IMG/VR virus record: IMGVR_UViG_3300046463_000660
Span: 1-40,167 of that record
Origin: a virus
DNA length: 40,167 nt
Direction: 5' to 3' (one strand)
This document shows positions 14,832 to 23,038 of this stretch, in pieces. The notes beneath the pieces are model-generated. The model had not been told where the DNA came from. It searched no databases and worked only from the letters and a program-made list of their open reading frames with translations. Position 1 is the first letter of the stretch. Every line of letters begins with the position of its first letter. A program made the position numbers and the translations under genes.

Positions 14832-17285
14832 ATGCAATTCAACGACGGGTCGCCCACCTCGCTCGCGCTGGCCGACGCGCTCGCGCCCGGCCAGAAGCGG
14901 TACTTCGGCGTGGAGCTGAGGTTCGACTGGCAGCGCGACGGCAGCTACAGCTACGCCAACAACGACCTGTCCGACAACTACTCGTCGTACACGATCGACC
15001 GGCAGCTGACCGGCGCGTTCCCCGACAAGCTCGAAGTGACCGAGGGGTACTCCGGAGCCCAGCTCCAGATCACCCTGGAGGGCGTCGTGGCCGACGGCAC
15101 GCCGGTGTGGCGGATGTTCTCGCCCTACTCCGGATTCTGGCCGGGCACCATCGGCGCCGTCGGCACCCCGATGTACCTGAACCTGCTCGTCAAAACGTCC
15201 ACCGGAACCACGGCGATCCGGCGCTTCACCGGCTTCATCCAGGGCGCGCTGCCCAGCCGCAAGGACGGCAACGTGGTCGTGACGTGCACCGACCTGTCCG
15301 GCATCCTGACCAACCCGGTCACGCTGCCCGTGTGGGCCCAGGGCGCCGGGCCGAAGTACGGCATCAGCGTCGACCGCGGCACGCTGCCGCTGTCGTGGGT
15401 GCTGGAGTACACGCTCCGTAGCTCCGGCGTCTACGAGGGCCCGGCGCCGCACGCGAACGCGGTGCTGAGCTGGCCGCTGTGCCACGGCTTCCTGCCGGAG
15501 ATCGGGACCATCGGAATCGAGGATGCCGACCTGATCAACAACGGGTCGAGCTTCAACGTCTCGTCCTACATCACCCCGCCGGCGCCCGACTCGTCGACGG
15601 GCTACCCGACCGACAACTACGTCCCCGGTCGGTACGGGCAGGCCTTGAAGCCGCGCGGGCTCGATCCGACCGGACTCAGGCTGTTCAATACGTGCGCCGC
15701 CCACACGTCCGCCGCAGTGCTCGTGGCCGCCCCGGCGCCGACCAACGGCGCGAACCAGCTCGCGCTGGGCGGCTGGGTGTACATCGATTCAGCCATCGCC
15801 CAGACCAGCTCGATGACGGTGCTCCTGGAGCAGCGGCGGTCGCCTACCGAGGCTCAGCCGGCGCTGATGTCGCTGTCCGTTTCGCACCAGACCGGGCTCG
15901 TCACCGGCTACGTGCAGAACTCCGGCCAGGTCAAGATGTGGAACTGGTCCTTCACGCCGTCGGGGCTCACCACCGGCTGGCACTACATCGCCGTCGACTA
16001 CTCGTTCGTGTCGACCTCGATCACGCTCTTCTCGAACGTGGACGGCACGATCACCAACCGCGGCACCGGCGGAACGTCGGGCGGCATCACCTCGGTCACC
16101 CGCGGGTTCGACACGACGAACACCAACTACGTCACGCTGGCCATCAACGGCCCGTGCCAGTACTGGCAGCTCTGGTGGATGCCGGACACCGCATCCGGCA
16201 GCGTCACCTGGCCGAAGGACCAGGCGAACCCGCGAGCCCAGATCGACACCTCGGTCATGCGGCTGAACTGGATGCCGGACCTCCAGAGCGTGGAGTCCTG
16301 GGAGGTGCTCAAGGCGTCCAGCTCAGCGGACATGGGCGCCCTGTTCGTCGACGAGTTCGGGGTGATGCACTTCGCCAACCGGCTGAACATCCAGGCCAAG
16401 CACTCCGGCGGCCTTTCGGTGCGGACGCTGAGCATCGACGACATGGACGAGATCAACCCGCAGACCACCTTCGATTCGATCATCAACCGGATCACGTACT
16501 TCGTCCAGACGAAGGTGGCCCAGGACGGCGTTGCCTACGCCACCACCGACCCCGGCCAGTGGCTCACCGGCGCGCACTCCACGCGCACCGGCGTGATCAC
16601 GCTGTCCGGAGTGCAGTCCATCCGCGTGGGTCAGGTGAGCTGGCACCCCCAGACCCAGGGCAGCATCTCCGGCGGCGCCTTCGCCTGCAAGGACGTGATG
16701 AACTTCTACAAGCCGGACTTCTGGCTCGACGGCTACGCCGGCCACCAGCCCGGCAACAACGGCGACCCGAGCGGCTGCCCGCCGGTCGGCACCGGCGTGA
16801 ACGTCTACGCCTGGGCCGGCTGGTCCACCGGCGACCAGAACCAGCGGCACATGCGCGTGTTCATCACCAACGACGCCGCGACTACCATGCAGGAATCGGT
16901 GGAGGACACGACGCCGTTCCTGCACGTGAAGGGGATCATCTTGGTGGCCGATTCCTCGGGCTCTGCTTCGATCATGGACTCCGCCAGCCAGGCCCAGTTC
17001 GGCGATCGGAACCTCTCGCTGCCCCAGGATGATTGGCACCAGGACGCGCTGACCATCGGCGGCCTGCTCGCGCCGTCGCTGCTCGCCGACGTGAAGCAGG
17101 CTCAGCCCTACTTCCAGAGCGCGAGCATCGTCGGCGACCCGCGGCTCCAGCTCCAGGACGTGGTGACGATCGACGACGCGGGCGGGATGGGTGGCCCGAT
17201 CTACGCGTCGATGGTCGGAATCAACGAGGTAGGCGACGCAAAGTCGGGCCTGAAACAGACGCTTACCCTGCGCACTTTCAGCTGA
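14832..17285 (+). CDS. Minor tail protein, baseplate-hub type with LamG-like insertion
   Basis: 817 aa, ATG after GGAGG. N-terminal hub-like part (RYFGVELRFDWQRDGSYSYA; PDKLEVTEGYSGAQLQITLE). Residues about 285-440 look like a laminin-G/concanavalin sandwich (NQLALGGWVYIDSAIAQTSS; GWHYIAVDYSFVSTSITLFS). The C-terminal half returns to hub-like segments (MHFANRLNIQAKHSGGLSVR; INPQTTFDSIINRITYFVQT; LLADVKQAQPYFQSASIVGD). The insertion would suit binding of cell-surface polysaccharide at the tail tip. A terminator follows the stop. Confidence 0.7.
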   Translation: MQFNDGSPTSLALADALAPGQKRYFGVELRFDWQRDGSYSYANNDLSDNYSSYTIDRQLTGAFPDKLEVTEGYSGAQLQITLEGVVADGTPVWRMFSPYSGFWPGTIGAVGTPMYLNLLVKTSTGTTAIRRFTGFIQGALPSRKDGNVVVTCTDLSGILTNPVTLPVWAQGAGPKYGISVDRGTLPLSWVLEYTLRSSGVYEGPAPHANAVLSWPLCHGFLPEIGTIGIEDADLINNGSSFNVSSYITPPAPDSSTGYPTDNYVPGRYGQALKPRGLDPTGLRLFNTCAAHTSAAVLVAAPAPTNGANQLALGGWVYIDSAIAQTSSMTVLLEQRRSPTEAQPALMSLSVSHQTGLVTGYVQNSGQVKMWNWSFTPSGLTTGWHYIAVDYSFVSTSITLFSNVDGTITNRGTGGTSGGITSVTRGFDTTNTNYVTLAINGPCQYWQLWWMPDTASGSVTWPKDQANPRAQIDTSVMRLNWMPDLQSVESWEVLKASSSADMGALFVDEFGVMHFANRLNIQAKHSGGLSVRTLSIDDMDEINPQTTFDSIINRITYFVQTKVAQDGVAYATTDPGQWLTGAHSTRTGVITLSGVQSIRVGQVSWHPQTQGSISGGAFACKDVMNFYKPDFWLDGYAGHQPGNNGDPSGCPPVGTGVNVYAWAGWSTGDQNQRHMRVFITNDAATTMQESVEDTTPFLHVKGIILVADSSGSASIMDSASQAQFGDRNLSLPQDDWHQDALTIGGLLAPSLLADVKQAQPYFQSASIVGDPRLQLQDVVTIDDAGGMGGPIYASMVGINEVGDAKSGLKQTLTLRTFS

Positions 17286-17357
17286 TCGAGCCTTACACTT
17301 GGGTCCGGCCCCCCTGGACAAGGTGGCTCGTGCCTGGGCAGGCATGGTGACGATGAG

Positions 17358-17387
17358 GCCCCCACTCCTACGGCGAGGAGTGGGGGC
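17358..17387 (+). terminator. Terminator between convergent tail and HNH genes
   Basis: GCCCCCACTCCT (17358-17369), loop ACGGCG, AGGAGTGGGGGC (17376-17387), then TTCTCGTT: a perfect 12-bp stem with a weak T-rich tail. It lies between the end of the tail module and the stop of the minus-strand HNH gene, and could serve both. Confidence 0.8.
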
Positions 17388-17397
17388 TTCTCGTTGC

Positions 17398-17841
17398 CTA
17401 CCCGCAGAAACCGACGTACTGGCCGCCGGGTCCGCGCTTCTCGAAGGGGTAGAGCGGGGATGGGAGTCGAGGGTCGTGGATATCAAGCACCTCGTGGGTG
17501 CCGTCGGCATGCAGCACCAGCCACGTACGGCCCTTGTAGAGGATCGGCTCTTCGCTGGGTACCGAGTTGCCGTGAAGCAGGTAACCGCGCGGCCTGGACC
17601 ACCCGGCCGCCTGGTGCACGGAGTTCCGGTGGCCGTTGTGCACGATCGGGTCCACCGCGATCAGGTTGGCCAGGGTGTCGGTGTCCAGGCGGTACGTGCC
17701 GCCCATCTGCTTGTTCCGCCGGTGGTGCGCGTCGAAGGTGTCGAAGTCGAGCGGCACACCGCTGACCTCGCAATACCCGTTGCTGCGCATCCAGAGCCGT
17801 TCGCGCAGTTCACGCCAGTTCGGGGCAGGCCGTTTGGCCAT
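17398..17841 (-). CDS. HNH endonuclease
   Basis: 147 aa. RSNGYCEVSGVPLDFDTFDA is followed by HHRRNKQMGG, then TDTLANLIAVDPIVHNGHRN. This gives the His-His, Asn and His residues of the HNH beta-beta-alpha metal finger. The C-terminal half (LLHGNSVPSEEPILYKGRTW) resembles the extra beta region of phage HNH proteins. It may be a free-standing homing endonuclease or a DNA-processing nuclease. It is one of only two minus-strand genes here and is divergent from the 17899 gene across a palindromic promoter. ATG is preceded by GGAG. Confidence 0.8.
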   Translation of the reverse strand: MAKRPAPNWRELRERLWMRSNGYCEVSGVPLDFDTFDAHHRRNKQMGGTYRLDTDTLANLIAVDPIVHNGHRNSVHQAAGWSRPRGYLLHGNSVPSEEPILYKGRTWLVLHADGTHEVLDIHDPRLPSPLYPFEKRGPGGQYVGFCG

Positions 17842-17861
17842 GATCACTCCAGGTGTCGGGC

Positions 17862-17892
17862 TTGTGTTACCCCCCATCATAGGGGGTAAGAT
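17862..17892 (+). promoter_or_regulatory. Palindromic promoter, copy 2, leaderless start
   Basis: TTGTGT (17862-17867) precedes CCCCCC-ATCATA-GGGGG (17870-17886) and the -10 TAAGAT (17887-17892). ATG 17899 follows after exactly 6 nt with no ribosome site, predicting a leaderless mRNA. The spacer is 19 nt if TTGTGT is the true -35. Being palindromic and flanked by TA on both sides, it may also serve the divergent HNH gene, though TAACAC is a poor -10 on that strand. Confidence 0.6.
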
Positions 17893-17898
17893 GCTCGT

Positions 17899-18414
17899 AT
17901 GGACAACGCAACGACAGCCCCGGAGGAGGCCGGCCGCGTGTCCGTCGAGCTGTGGATTCAGCTGGACGTGTACGAGGCCGCCATGAAGCGGGCACTTCTT
18001 CAGGGTCAGACCTTGGCCAGCGTGGCACGCGCCGCCCTGTTCCAGGCTGCCGCCGAAGCGGTGCCCATCGTGGGTTGGGTCATCGCCGTGACCCAGCACA
18101 AGAAGCCGCGGTGGGAAGGCACCGTCTTCCCCACCGAGCAGGCCGCGCGCGACGCCGCCGCCGGTATCGAGTACCCGACCGAGGTTCTCAGCACCGACAG
18201 CGACGAGGCGCGCGAACTGGGCGTGGGCAAGATCAAGCCGCGCGAGTACGGCGAGGACCGGGAGCGCATCCGCTTTCGCGTGCCCCGCGACCAGAAGACG
18301 GCCGCGTTCAAGAGCATCGAGGCCGCGGGGAAGTCCGTCCCCGCGACCGTCGAGGACTTGCTCAAGATCTACGTCGACAAGGGCGTCATCATCAACCCGA
18401 ACGAGAGCGAGTAA
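17899..18414 (+). CDS. Putative tandem ribbon-helix-helix DNA-binding protein
   Basis: 171 aa. Residues 13-52 (RVSVELWIQLDVYEAAMKRA, then SVARAALFQAAAEA) and 122-162 (RIRFRVPRDQKTAAFKSIEA, then ATVEDLLKIYVDKG) both show a strand, a helix, a turn and a second helix, as in Arc/MetJ ribbon-helix-helix domains. Two in one chain could make a pseudo-dimer. The middle (WVIAVTQHKKPRWEGTVFPT) looks like a small beta domain. The start sits directly behind a palindromic promoter, compatible with autoregulation. It heads the operon with ERF and SSB. The domain call is from pattern only; there is no decisive motif. Confidence 0.55.
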   Translation: MDNATTAPEEAGRVSVELWIQLDVYEAAMKRALLQGQTLASVARAALFQAAAEAVPIVGWVIAVTQHKKPRWEGTVFPTEQAARDAAAGIEYPTEVLSTDSDEARELGVGKIKPREYGEDRERIRFRVPRDQKTAAFKSIEAAGKSVPATVEDLLKIYVDKGVIINPNESE

Positions 18415-18420
18415 CACACC

Positions 18421-19239
18421 GTGCCTGCCCAGGACAGCGCGCCCGACAGCGCGCCCAAGATCCTCGCCGCCGTCGCGGCCGTCATGCAGCAAGTCACCTA
18501 CGTTCCCAAGGCCGGGCAGTACGACGACGGCAAGCGGAGTGGTGGCACGAAGTACGCCTTCCGCCGGTTCGAGGACACCGCCGCCGCGCTGGGGCAGGCC
18601 TTCCGTGACCACGGTGTGTTCGTCCAGTCCCGCGTGGTCTCGCGCGAGCGGTCCGAGGACAAGAAGCCGTACAAGGAGGGCTCCGGCTACACCATGTGGA
18701 CCTCGGTGTGGCTGACGATGGAGTACACCTTCACGAGCCTGGTCGACGGCACCACGCTGACGGTCGGCTCGATCGGCGAGGGCAAGGACTCCAGCGACAA
18801 GTCTTCGGCCAAGGCGATGACCATGGCCATGAAGAGCGCGCTGACCCAGGCGTTCATGATCGCCACCGACGACCCGGACCCGGACAGCGAGCGCCCCGGT
18901 GACTTCGCCCAGCCGACCGGCGGCGGCCAGGGTTACCAGCGCGCCCAGTCCGAGGCCCGCGAGCGGCGCCAGGCGGGGCAGCGCGGCGACACCACCGGCG
19001 CGCCCGAGGGCAGCCTGACGCCGGAGAAGCGCATCGAGTTCTCCGACTGGGTCGGCCGTCAGCTGAACGACCCGGAGCTGACCGTGGAGCGGATCAACCA
19101 GGTGCACGCCTACTCCGCCCAGCGCGGCATGCTCGGGTTCGAGGTTGGCGGCCTGCCGCTGGAGAAGCACATCCGCGCGCGCCTGGGGAACTTCGGCATC
19201 GACCCGAACACCGCGATGCCCGCCGGTGGTGCCCAGTGA
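18421..19239 (+). CDS. erf: ERF-family single-strand annealing recombinase
   Basis: 272 aa. KILAAVAAVMQQVTYVPKAG, then GTKYAFRRFEDTAAALGQAF, then DGTTLTVGSIGEGKDSSDKS and SSAKAMTMAMKSALTQAFMI match the ERF superfamily core: a Y-x-F segment followed by a GEG...DK(S/A)...A-MK-AL-Q motif. These proteins bind single-stranded DNA and anneal complementary strands in phage recombination. The C-terminal 100 residues form a Gly/Arg-rich linker and a small helical domain (RIEFSDWVGRQLNDPELTVE). SSB lies two genes downstream, supporting joint action. GTG start has a weak ribosome site. Confidence 0.85.
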   Translation: MPAQDSAPDSAPKILAAVAAVMQQVTYVPKAGQYDDGKRSGGTKYAFRRFEDTAAALGQAFRDHGVFVQSRVVSRERSEDKKPYKEGSGYTMWTSVWLTMEYTFTSLVDGTTLTVGSIGEGKDSSDKSSAKAMTMAMKSALTQAFMIATDDPDPDSERPGDFAQPTGGGQGYQRAQSEARERRQAGQRGDTTGAPEGSLTPEKRIEFSDWVGRQLNDPELTVERINQVHAYSAQRGMLGFEVGGLPLEKHIRARLGNFGIDPNTAMPAGGAQ

Positions 19240-20339
19240 CGAGCAACAAGATCGCCGAGTACTGGCCGGAGCACGCCGACCACGAGGGCTCCACGAGCTT
19301 CAGTGCCACCGACGGCTTCGTCTGCGCGTGCGGCGAGACGCTGGGCTTCCCGATGGAAGACGAGCCGCCCGACGCTGTCGAGTACGAGCTGCCGGAGTTC
19401 GAGGAAGAGCCGCTGTCGGTCCGGATGAAGCGTGACGCCCAGGAGAAGGTGGACGCTGCCCGGCGCAAGGTCGAGGCTGAGGCTGAGGCCCGGAGCGTCG
19501 CGGGCGAGCCCGTGCAGGACGACTACGCGAGCAAGGAGGCCGTGGTGCAGGGCGCCTTCGGAGTATACGGACAGTCCACTCAGGACGCCGTTGAGCACGA
19601 GCCGGTGGATGCCGAGGTCGTCGAGGAGGTCATCGCTGCGGTGCCTGCCGAGATCAAGGGCGGCGAGCTGGTCGACGAGGAGACGCCGCCGATCACCGTC
19701 CACGAAGCTGATGCCGATCGGTACCCGGACGAGCCCGACGAGGCTCAGGCGGTGCCGCTGGATTACGGCCAGGAATTCCGCGCCGGGCTGTACGACGGGC
19801 CGAAGCCGGGCGAGCCGGACACCGTAAGCACGGATCTCGCCCGGCGCGAGGCACCGAGGCCCGGTACCGGCGTGCCCATCGTCCCACGCGAGGGCGAGCA
19901 CACCCTGGACCCGCTGACGAAGAAATTGCCCGCGCTGGACCCGACCGTGCTCTACACGCCCCAGGACGTGGAGCTGAAGATCGTCTCCATCCTGGAGCAG
20001 CTGGAGAACAGCGAGGTGTTCCTCCGTCAGCAGATGGGCCGCCTGCACGCCGCGGAGCACGATCTCAACCTGAAGTACAACCTCGCGCTGGCCAAGTCGG
20101 ACGCGAAGAACCAGAAGCAGCAAGAGGCAGAGGCCTGGCTCGCGTCGGCGGACGAGCAGTACGAGGCCGGCGAGGCGAAAATGCTGGTCAAGGCGCTCCA
20201 GGGGAACCAGCACAACCTCCGCTCCCAGCTGTCCGGCTTCCAGTCCGTCGCCCGCTCGCTGGGCGTCAGCATGGGGAACACCCTGGGCACGTCGCCCCGG
20301 AACCAGGAGCCACCCCCAGCGCGGCCCTGGGAGCACTGA
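19236..20339 (+). CDS. Hypothetical acidic, coiled-coil protein in recombination operon (367 aa)
   Basis: Starts at a GTG overlapping the ERF stop. Near the N-terminus is a small Cys/His-containing patch (EYWPEHADHEG; DGFVCACGETLG) that could bind zinc. Residues 50-230 are very acidic and low complexity. The C-terminal 120 residues are helical (QDVELKIVSILEQLENSEVF; HDLNLKYNLALAKSDAKNQK). Position between ERF and SSB suggests a part in recombination or replication, but I recognise no domain. Confidence 0.6.
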   Translation: MTSNKIAEYWPEHADHEGSTSFSATDGFVCACGETLGFPMEDEPPDAVEYELPEFEEEPLSVRMKRDAQEKVDAARRKVEAEAEARSVAGEPVQDDYASKEAVVQGAFGVYGQSTQDAVEHEPVDAEVVEEVIAAVPAEIKGGELVDEETPPITVHEADADRYPDEPDEAQAVPLDYGQEFRAGLYDGPKPGEPDTVSTDLARREAPRPGTGVPIVPREGEHTLDPLTKKLPALDPTVLYTPQDVELKIVSILEQLENSEVFLRQQMGRLHAAEHDLNLKYNLALAKSDAKNQKQQEAEAWLASADEQYEAGEAKMLVKALQGNQHNLRSQLSGFQSVARSLGVSMGNTLGTSPRNQEPPPARPWEH

Positions 20340-20378
20340 CCGTCCTGCCCAAGCAGCACCATCGAGAGGAAGAACGTC

Positions 20379-20912
20379 ATGGCTGGAGAGGCCACCATCA
20401 CCTTCATCGGGAGCCTTGGCGGCGACCCGGAGCTGCGGTTCACGTCGGGCGGCCTGGCCGTCTGCACGATCAGCGTCGCCGTCGGCGCGCGGAAGAAGAA
20501 CCAGGCCGGCGAATGGCTCGACGGCGACACGACCTGGTACCGCTGCAACATCTGGCGCGAAGAGGCTGAGAACGTCGCGGAGAGCCTCAGCAAGGGCGAC
20601 CGCGTCATCGTGACCGGGCGCCTGGAGAACCGCCCCTGGGAGGACAAGGAGGGCGGCAAGCGGTTCACCCTGGAGGTTCAGGTGGACGGCATCGGCCCCG
20701 AGCTTCGCTGGGCTCAGGTCGCCGTGAAGCGCGTGCAGCGCGGCGGCGGGGATGGCTACGAGCGCCAGCAGAACCGCGGGAACCAGGGCGGCGGGCAGTA
20801 CGGCGGTCGCCCGCCCGCCGACGACCCGTGGGGCAGTGCGCCTCAGGGCGGCGGCTTCTCCCGCGGCGGTGGTAGCGGCGGCGCCGGCTTCCCCGACGAG
20901 CCGCCTTTCTGA
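20379..20912 (+). CDS. ssb: Single-stranded DNA-binding protein
   Basis: 177 aa, ATG after GAGGAAG. N-terminal OB fold as in bacterial SSB: TITFIGSLGGDPELRFTSGG, then DTTWYRCNIWREEAENVAES, then GDRVIVTGRLENRPWEDKEG. The linker after residue 115 is Gly/Gln/Arg-rich, and the tail ends in DEPPF, matching the acidic SSB tip (DDDIPF type) that recruits replication and recombination partners. It protects ssDNA in the ERF-dependent pathway. A strong hairpin terminator follows 48 bases after the stop. Confidence 0.92.
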   Translation: MAGEATITFIGSLGGDPELRFTSGGLAVCTISVAVGARKKNQAGEWLDGDTTWYRCNIWREEAENVAESLSKGDRVIVTGRLENRPWEDKEGGKRFTLEVQVDGIGPELRWAQVAVKRVQRGGGDGYERQQNRGNQGGGQYGGRPPADDPWGSAPQGGGFSRGGGSGGAGFPDEPPF

Positions 20913-20960
20913 TCCGACGGAGCGGCCACGAGGTGTGCAGGCCTCGCGCTCCAGCTTGAG

Positions 20961-20997
20961 AAGTAACCCCCCGGCCGCGGATACCGGGGGGTTACTT
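20961..20997 (+). terminator. Terminator after ssb
   Basis: AAGTAACCCCCCGG (20961-20974) pairs perfectly with CCGGGGGGTTACTT (20984-20997) over a 9-nt loop, giving a 14-bp stem. It runs straight into the -35 of the next promoter, so one operon is ended and the next begun within 70 bases. The C6/G6 tracts also echo the promoter palindrome. Confidence 0.75.
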
Positions 20998-21024
20998 GTG
21001 TCCCCCCAAAATGGGGGGTACGAT
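20996..21024 (+). promoter_or_regulatory. Palindromic promoter, copy 3, leaderless start (best example)
   Basis: TTGTGT (20996-21001), CCCCCC-AAAAT-GGGGGG (21002-21018, exactly 17 nt), TACGAT (21019-21024), then 6 nt and ATG 21031 with no ribosome site. The palindrome fills the whole spacer, so a protein bound there would block RNA polymerase. Confidence 0.7.
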
Positions 21025-21030
21025 CAACCC

Positions 21031-21306
21031 ATGTCCACCACGATCAGCCTCACCGGCAGCCCGTCCGTCACCGTGGAATACCGCGAAGTCTGGGCCGACC
21101 AGGTCGACGACTACGGCGCCGCCTGCCCCGTCTGCTCGGTGATCGGGAACGTCATCGAGGCCACCATCTACATCCCGACACGCGACGGCCGCACCATCTC
21201 CGGCTCGTGCGCGTGCTGTGTCGTCGCCGTAGTCCTCGACACCACCGACTACGACCCCACGCGCGACGTGCTCGTGGAGTACTCGAAGGGACTGAACCGC
21301 AAGTGA
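21031..21306 (+). CDS. Small zinc-ribbon-like protein, leaderless (91 aa)
   Basis: The N-terminal 25 residues are beta-like (TISLTGSPSVTVEYREVWAD). CPVC at about 33-36 and a second cysteine cluster CACC at about 60-64 could together bind one zinc. The start is fixed by promoter copy 3: the -10 is 6 nt upstream and no ribosome site exists. It leads an operon of about 11 overlapping genes ending near 24419. Function unknown; a small regulator or host-takeover factor is possible. Confidence 0.65.
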   Translation: MSTTISLTGSPSVTVEYREVWADQVDDYGAACPVCSVIGNVIEATIYIPTRDGRTISGSCACCVVAVVLDTTDYDPTRDVLVEYSKGLNRK

Positions 21307-21998
21307 CCGACGAGAACGAACTGGTCCTGCACGACGGCCGTCAGCTGCCCGCAACGCCTGACCTCCGCCGCGCTCTCCGCGACGGCGTGGATTCGGTGCT
21401 CGCCGACGAGCTGGCCAAGGCCGGGCAGATCAAGACGCCGGAGGACGCCGCCGCACTGGTGCGCCGCTTCGGCGCTATGAACGAGACGCTCACCGACTAC
21501 GGCCGCGCCTTCACTGATACCGCCCGCACCGTGAAGGACGTGCTCCGCGAGCACGCGCTCCTCACAGTGAACGGGGACTCCGACGGCGTGCCGAACGGCT
21601 CGCTGGCGATCGTCGACACCGACGGCAGCACCATCACCGTCCGGCCCGACCTGATCAACGAGCACCGGTTCGACCTGGACGCGCTGGTCTCCGCGGTCGC
21701 GGCGGCGCACATCGAGACGCCGGACGCGAAGGCCCGGCTGTTCGAGCTGTTCCAGGCGGAGTTCTCCGGCCAGGGCGATCGCTCGCGCGAACTGCTCGCC
21801 GGGCTGCTCGCCGACGTGATGAAGACGTTCGTCGGCCTGGGCAAGTTCGAGCCCCAGGTGACCAAGGTCAAGAAGCTCCAGGCGGAGCTGGCTCAGGCGG
21901 AGCTGGACCAGGTCAGCGCCACCGTCACCGATGCCCACACGAAGATCATCAAAGAGCGCGGGACCTCCGTCACGCGCACGTTCCCGAAGGGGGAGTAA
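21303..21998 (+). CDS. Hypothetical protein (231 aa)
   Basis: GTG start overlapping the preceding stop. Helix-rich with a short beta patch in the middle (GSLAIVDTDGSTITVRPDLI) flanked by helices (LRRALRDGVDSVLADELAKA; RELLAGLLADVMKTFVGLGK). It ends in a basic strand (SVTRTFPKGE). No family recognised. Its place at the head of an early-looking operon suggests DNA metabolism, but nothing in the sequence proves this. Confidence 0.65.
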   Translation: MTDENELVLHDGRQLPATPDLRRALRDGVDSVLADELAKAGQIKTPEDAAALVRRFGAMNETLTDYGRAFTDTARTVKDVLREHALLTVNGDSDGVPNGSLAIVDTDGSTITVRPDLINEHRFDLDALVSAVAAAHIETPDAKARLFELFQAEFSGQGDRSRELLAGLLADVMKTFVGLGKFEPQVTKVKKLQAELAQAELDQVSATVTDAHTKIIKERGTSVTRTFPKGE

Positions 21999-22162
21999 TG
22001 GGCGAATACATCATGGACATCGTCGAGATCGTCGAGAAGTTCGAGGCAGACGAGAAGACGATCGCCGAGGCCCGCACCGTGTTCGAGGACTACGAGCGCG
22101 GCGTGATCCAGGACAAGCTCCAGGGCTTCGACCGTCTCCGGGCAATCCTGGAGGGGGAATGA
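21998..22162 (+). CDS. Small helical protein (54 aa)
   Basis: ATG in a TAATG overlap. It begins MGEYIMDIVEIVEKFEADEK and ends DRLRAILEGE. Acidic and almost wholly helical, perhaps a two-helix hairpin. The terminal GGAGGGGGA serves as ribosome site for the next gene, showing coupling. Not recognised. Confidence 0.65.
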   Translation: MGEYIMDIVEIVEKFEADEKTIAEARTVFEDYERGVIQDKLQGFDRLRAILEGE

Positions 22163-22476
22163 CCGGCCTCCTGAAGGTCACCTACGAGGCGACCATCACG
22201 TGCGATGTCTGCGGAGATCGGGAGGTCTCCACGGATCGCACGCTCGCGATGGCTCGCGCCGCCATCCGCACTTCCGGGTGGATCGGTCGATACCTCAAGG
22301 GGGGCGACTACTCGAAGGTCGACATCTGTCCTGCGTGCGTGAAGCAGGGAAACACCTTGGTGACGTTCGACGAGGTCAACTCCCGGCGTTTCGTCAGTGC
22401 CGAAAACCTCGAAGAGCGCATTCGTAAGGTTCTGGTCGGATGGTTCACTCCGGACACAGTGGACGGTGAATCATGA
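22159..22476 (+). CDS. Zinc-ribbon protein (105 aa)
   Basis: CDVC at 15-18 (ATITCDVCGDREVSTD) and CPAC further on (SKVDICPACVKQG) make a treble-clef or ribbon zinc site; between them is a helix (RTLAMARAAIRTSGWIG). This layout is common in small actinophage proteins of unknown role. The C-terminus carries a helix (NLEERIRKVLVGWF). The start overlaps the previous stop in ATGA. Confidence 0.7.
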   Translation: MTGLLKVTYEATITCDVCGDREVSTDRTLAMARAAIRTSGWIGRYLKGGDYSKVDICPACVKQGNTLVTFDEVNSRRFVSAENLEERIRKVLVGWFTPDTVDGES

Positions 22477-22646
22477 TCGAGGAGCCGCTGATCCAGGTCT
22501 TTTGCGACAACGCGAACCGGTGGACCGTCCAGGCTCGCCAGCACGGCAGCGACCCGTGGACCGTGCTCGACGACGAGGATCTTCCGTCGCTGCTCGTCTT
22601 CGCCGAAGAGATCGTCACCGGAGCACCGGCTGGGGGCGACCAGTGA
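22473..22646 (+). CDS. Small hypothetical protein (57 aa)
   Basis: MIEEPLIQVFCDNANRWTVQ begins a beta-hairpin-like half, followed by an acidic helix (LPSLLVFAEEIVTG). ATG overlaps the previous stop in ATGA, and its own stop overlaps the next GTG. Function unknown. Confidence 0.6.
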   Translation: MIEEPLIQVFCDNANRWTVQARQHGSDPWTVLDDEDLPSLLVFAEEIVTGAPAGGDQ

Positions 22647-23038
22647 AGCGCGAGGCGAAGTTCCTCATGAGCCACCGGCCGTACGCGGTCGACCTGAGCA
22701 GCCTGATCAAGCAGTTCAAGTCCACCCAGAATGGCGGGTACTGGGATTGCGGGGTCACTGCGGTCTGGTTCCGTCGCCGCAAGGGCATCACCATGGCCTG
22801 CATCGGATACCTGTGGGACTACCAGGACGTGGAGCCGACCACCGCTGAGCAGTTCCTCCAGGCTCACGACGATGGCCGCTACGGCGGCACCACCACGGGC
22901 CGCTGGGACGGCGAGGGGTACTGGGGCGAGCAGGCGCCCTCGGCGATGCAGGATGACCTGGACCTCCTCCGGCCGATGCTCGACGCCTTCCCCGCCGTCC
23001 CCGAGGGATTCGACGGGTGGTGGACATTCCATGGCTAA
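22643..23038 (+). CDS. Hypothetical protein (131 aa)
   Basis: GTG start overlapping the previous stop. It is aromatic-rich (NGGYWDCGVTAVWFRRRKG; ACIGYLWDYQDVEPTTAEQF) with a Gly/Trp/Tyr turn region (RWDGEGYWGEQ) and ends GWWTFHG. Probably a compact alpha/beta protein; no family recognised. The next gene starts 8 nt before its stop. Confidence 0.6.
   Translation: MKREAKFLMSHRPYAVDLSSLIKQFKSTQNGGYWDCGVTAVWFRRRKGITMACIGYLWDYQDVEPTTAEQFLQAHDDGRYGGTTTGRWDGEGYWGEQAPSAMQDDLDLLRPMLDAFPAVPEGFDGWWTFHG

Noticed and set aside
17842-19170. Long minus-strand reading frame continuing upstream of the HNH gene, over the genes at 17899-19170
   Set aside because: It is antisense to well-supported ERF and RHH-like genes, shows shadow-type composition, and crosses a promoter. 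Only 17398-17841 has HNH motifs and its own ribosome site.
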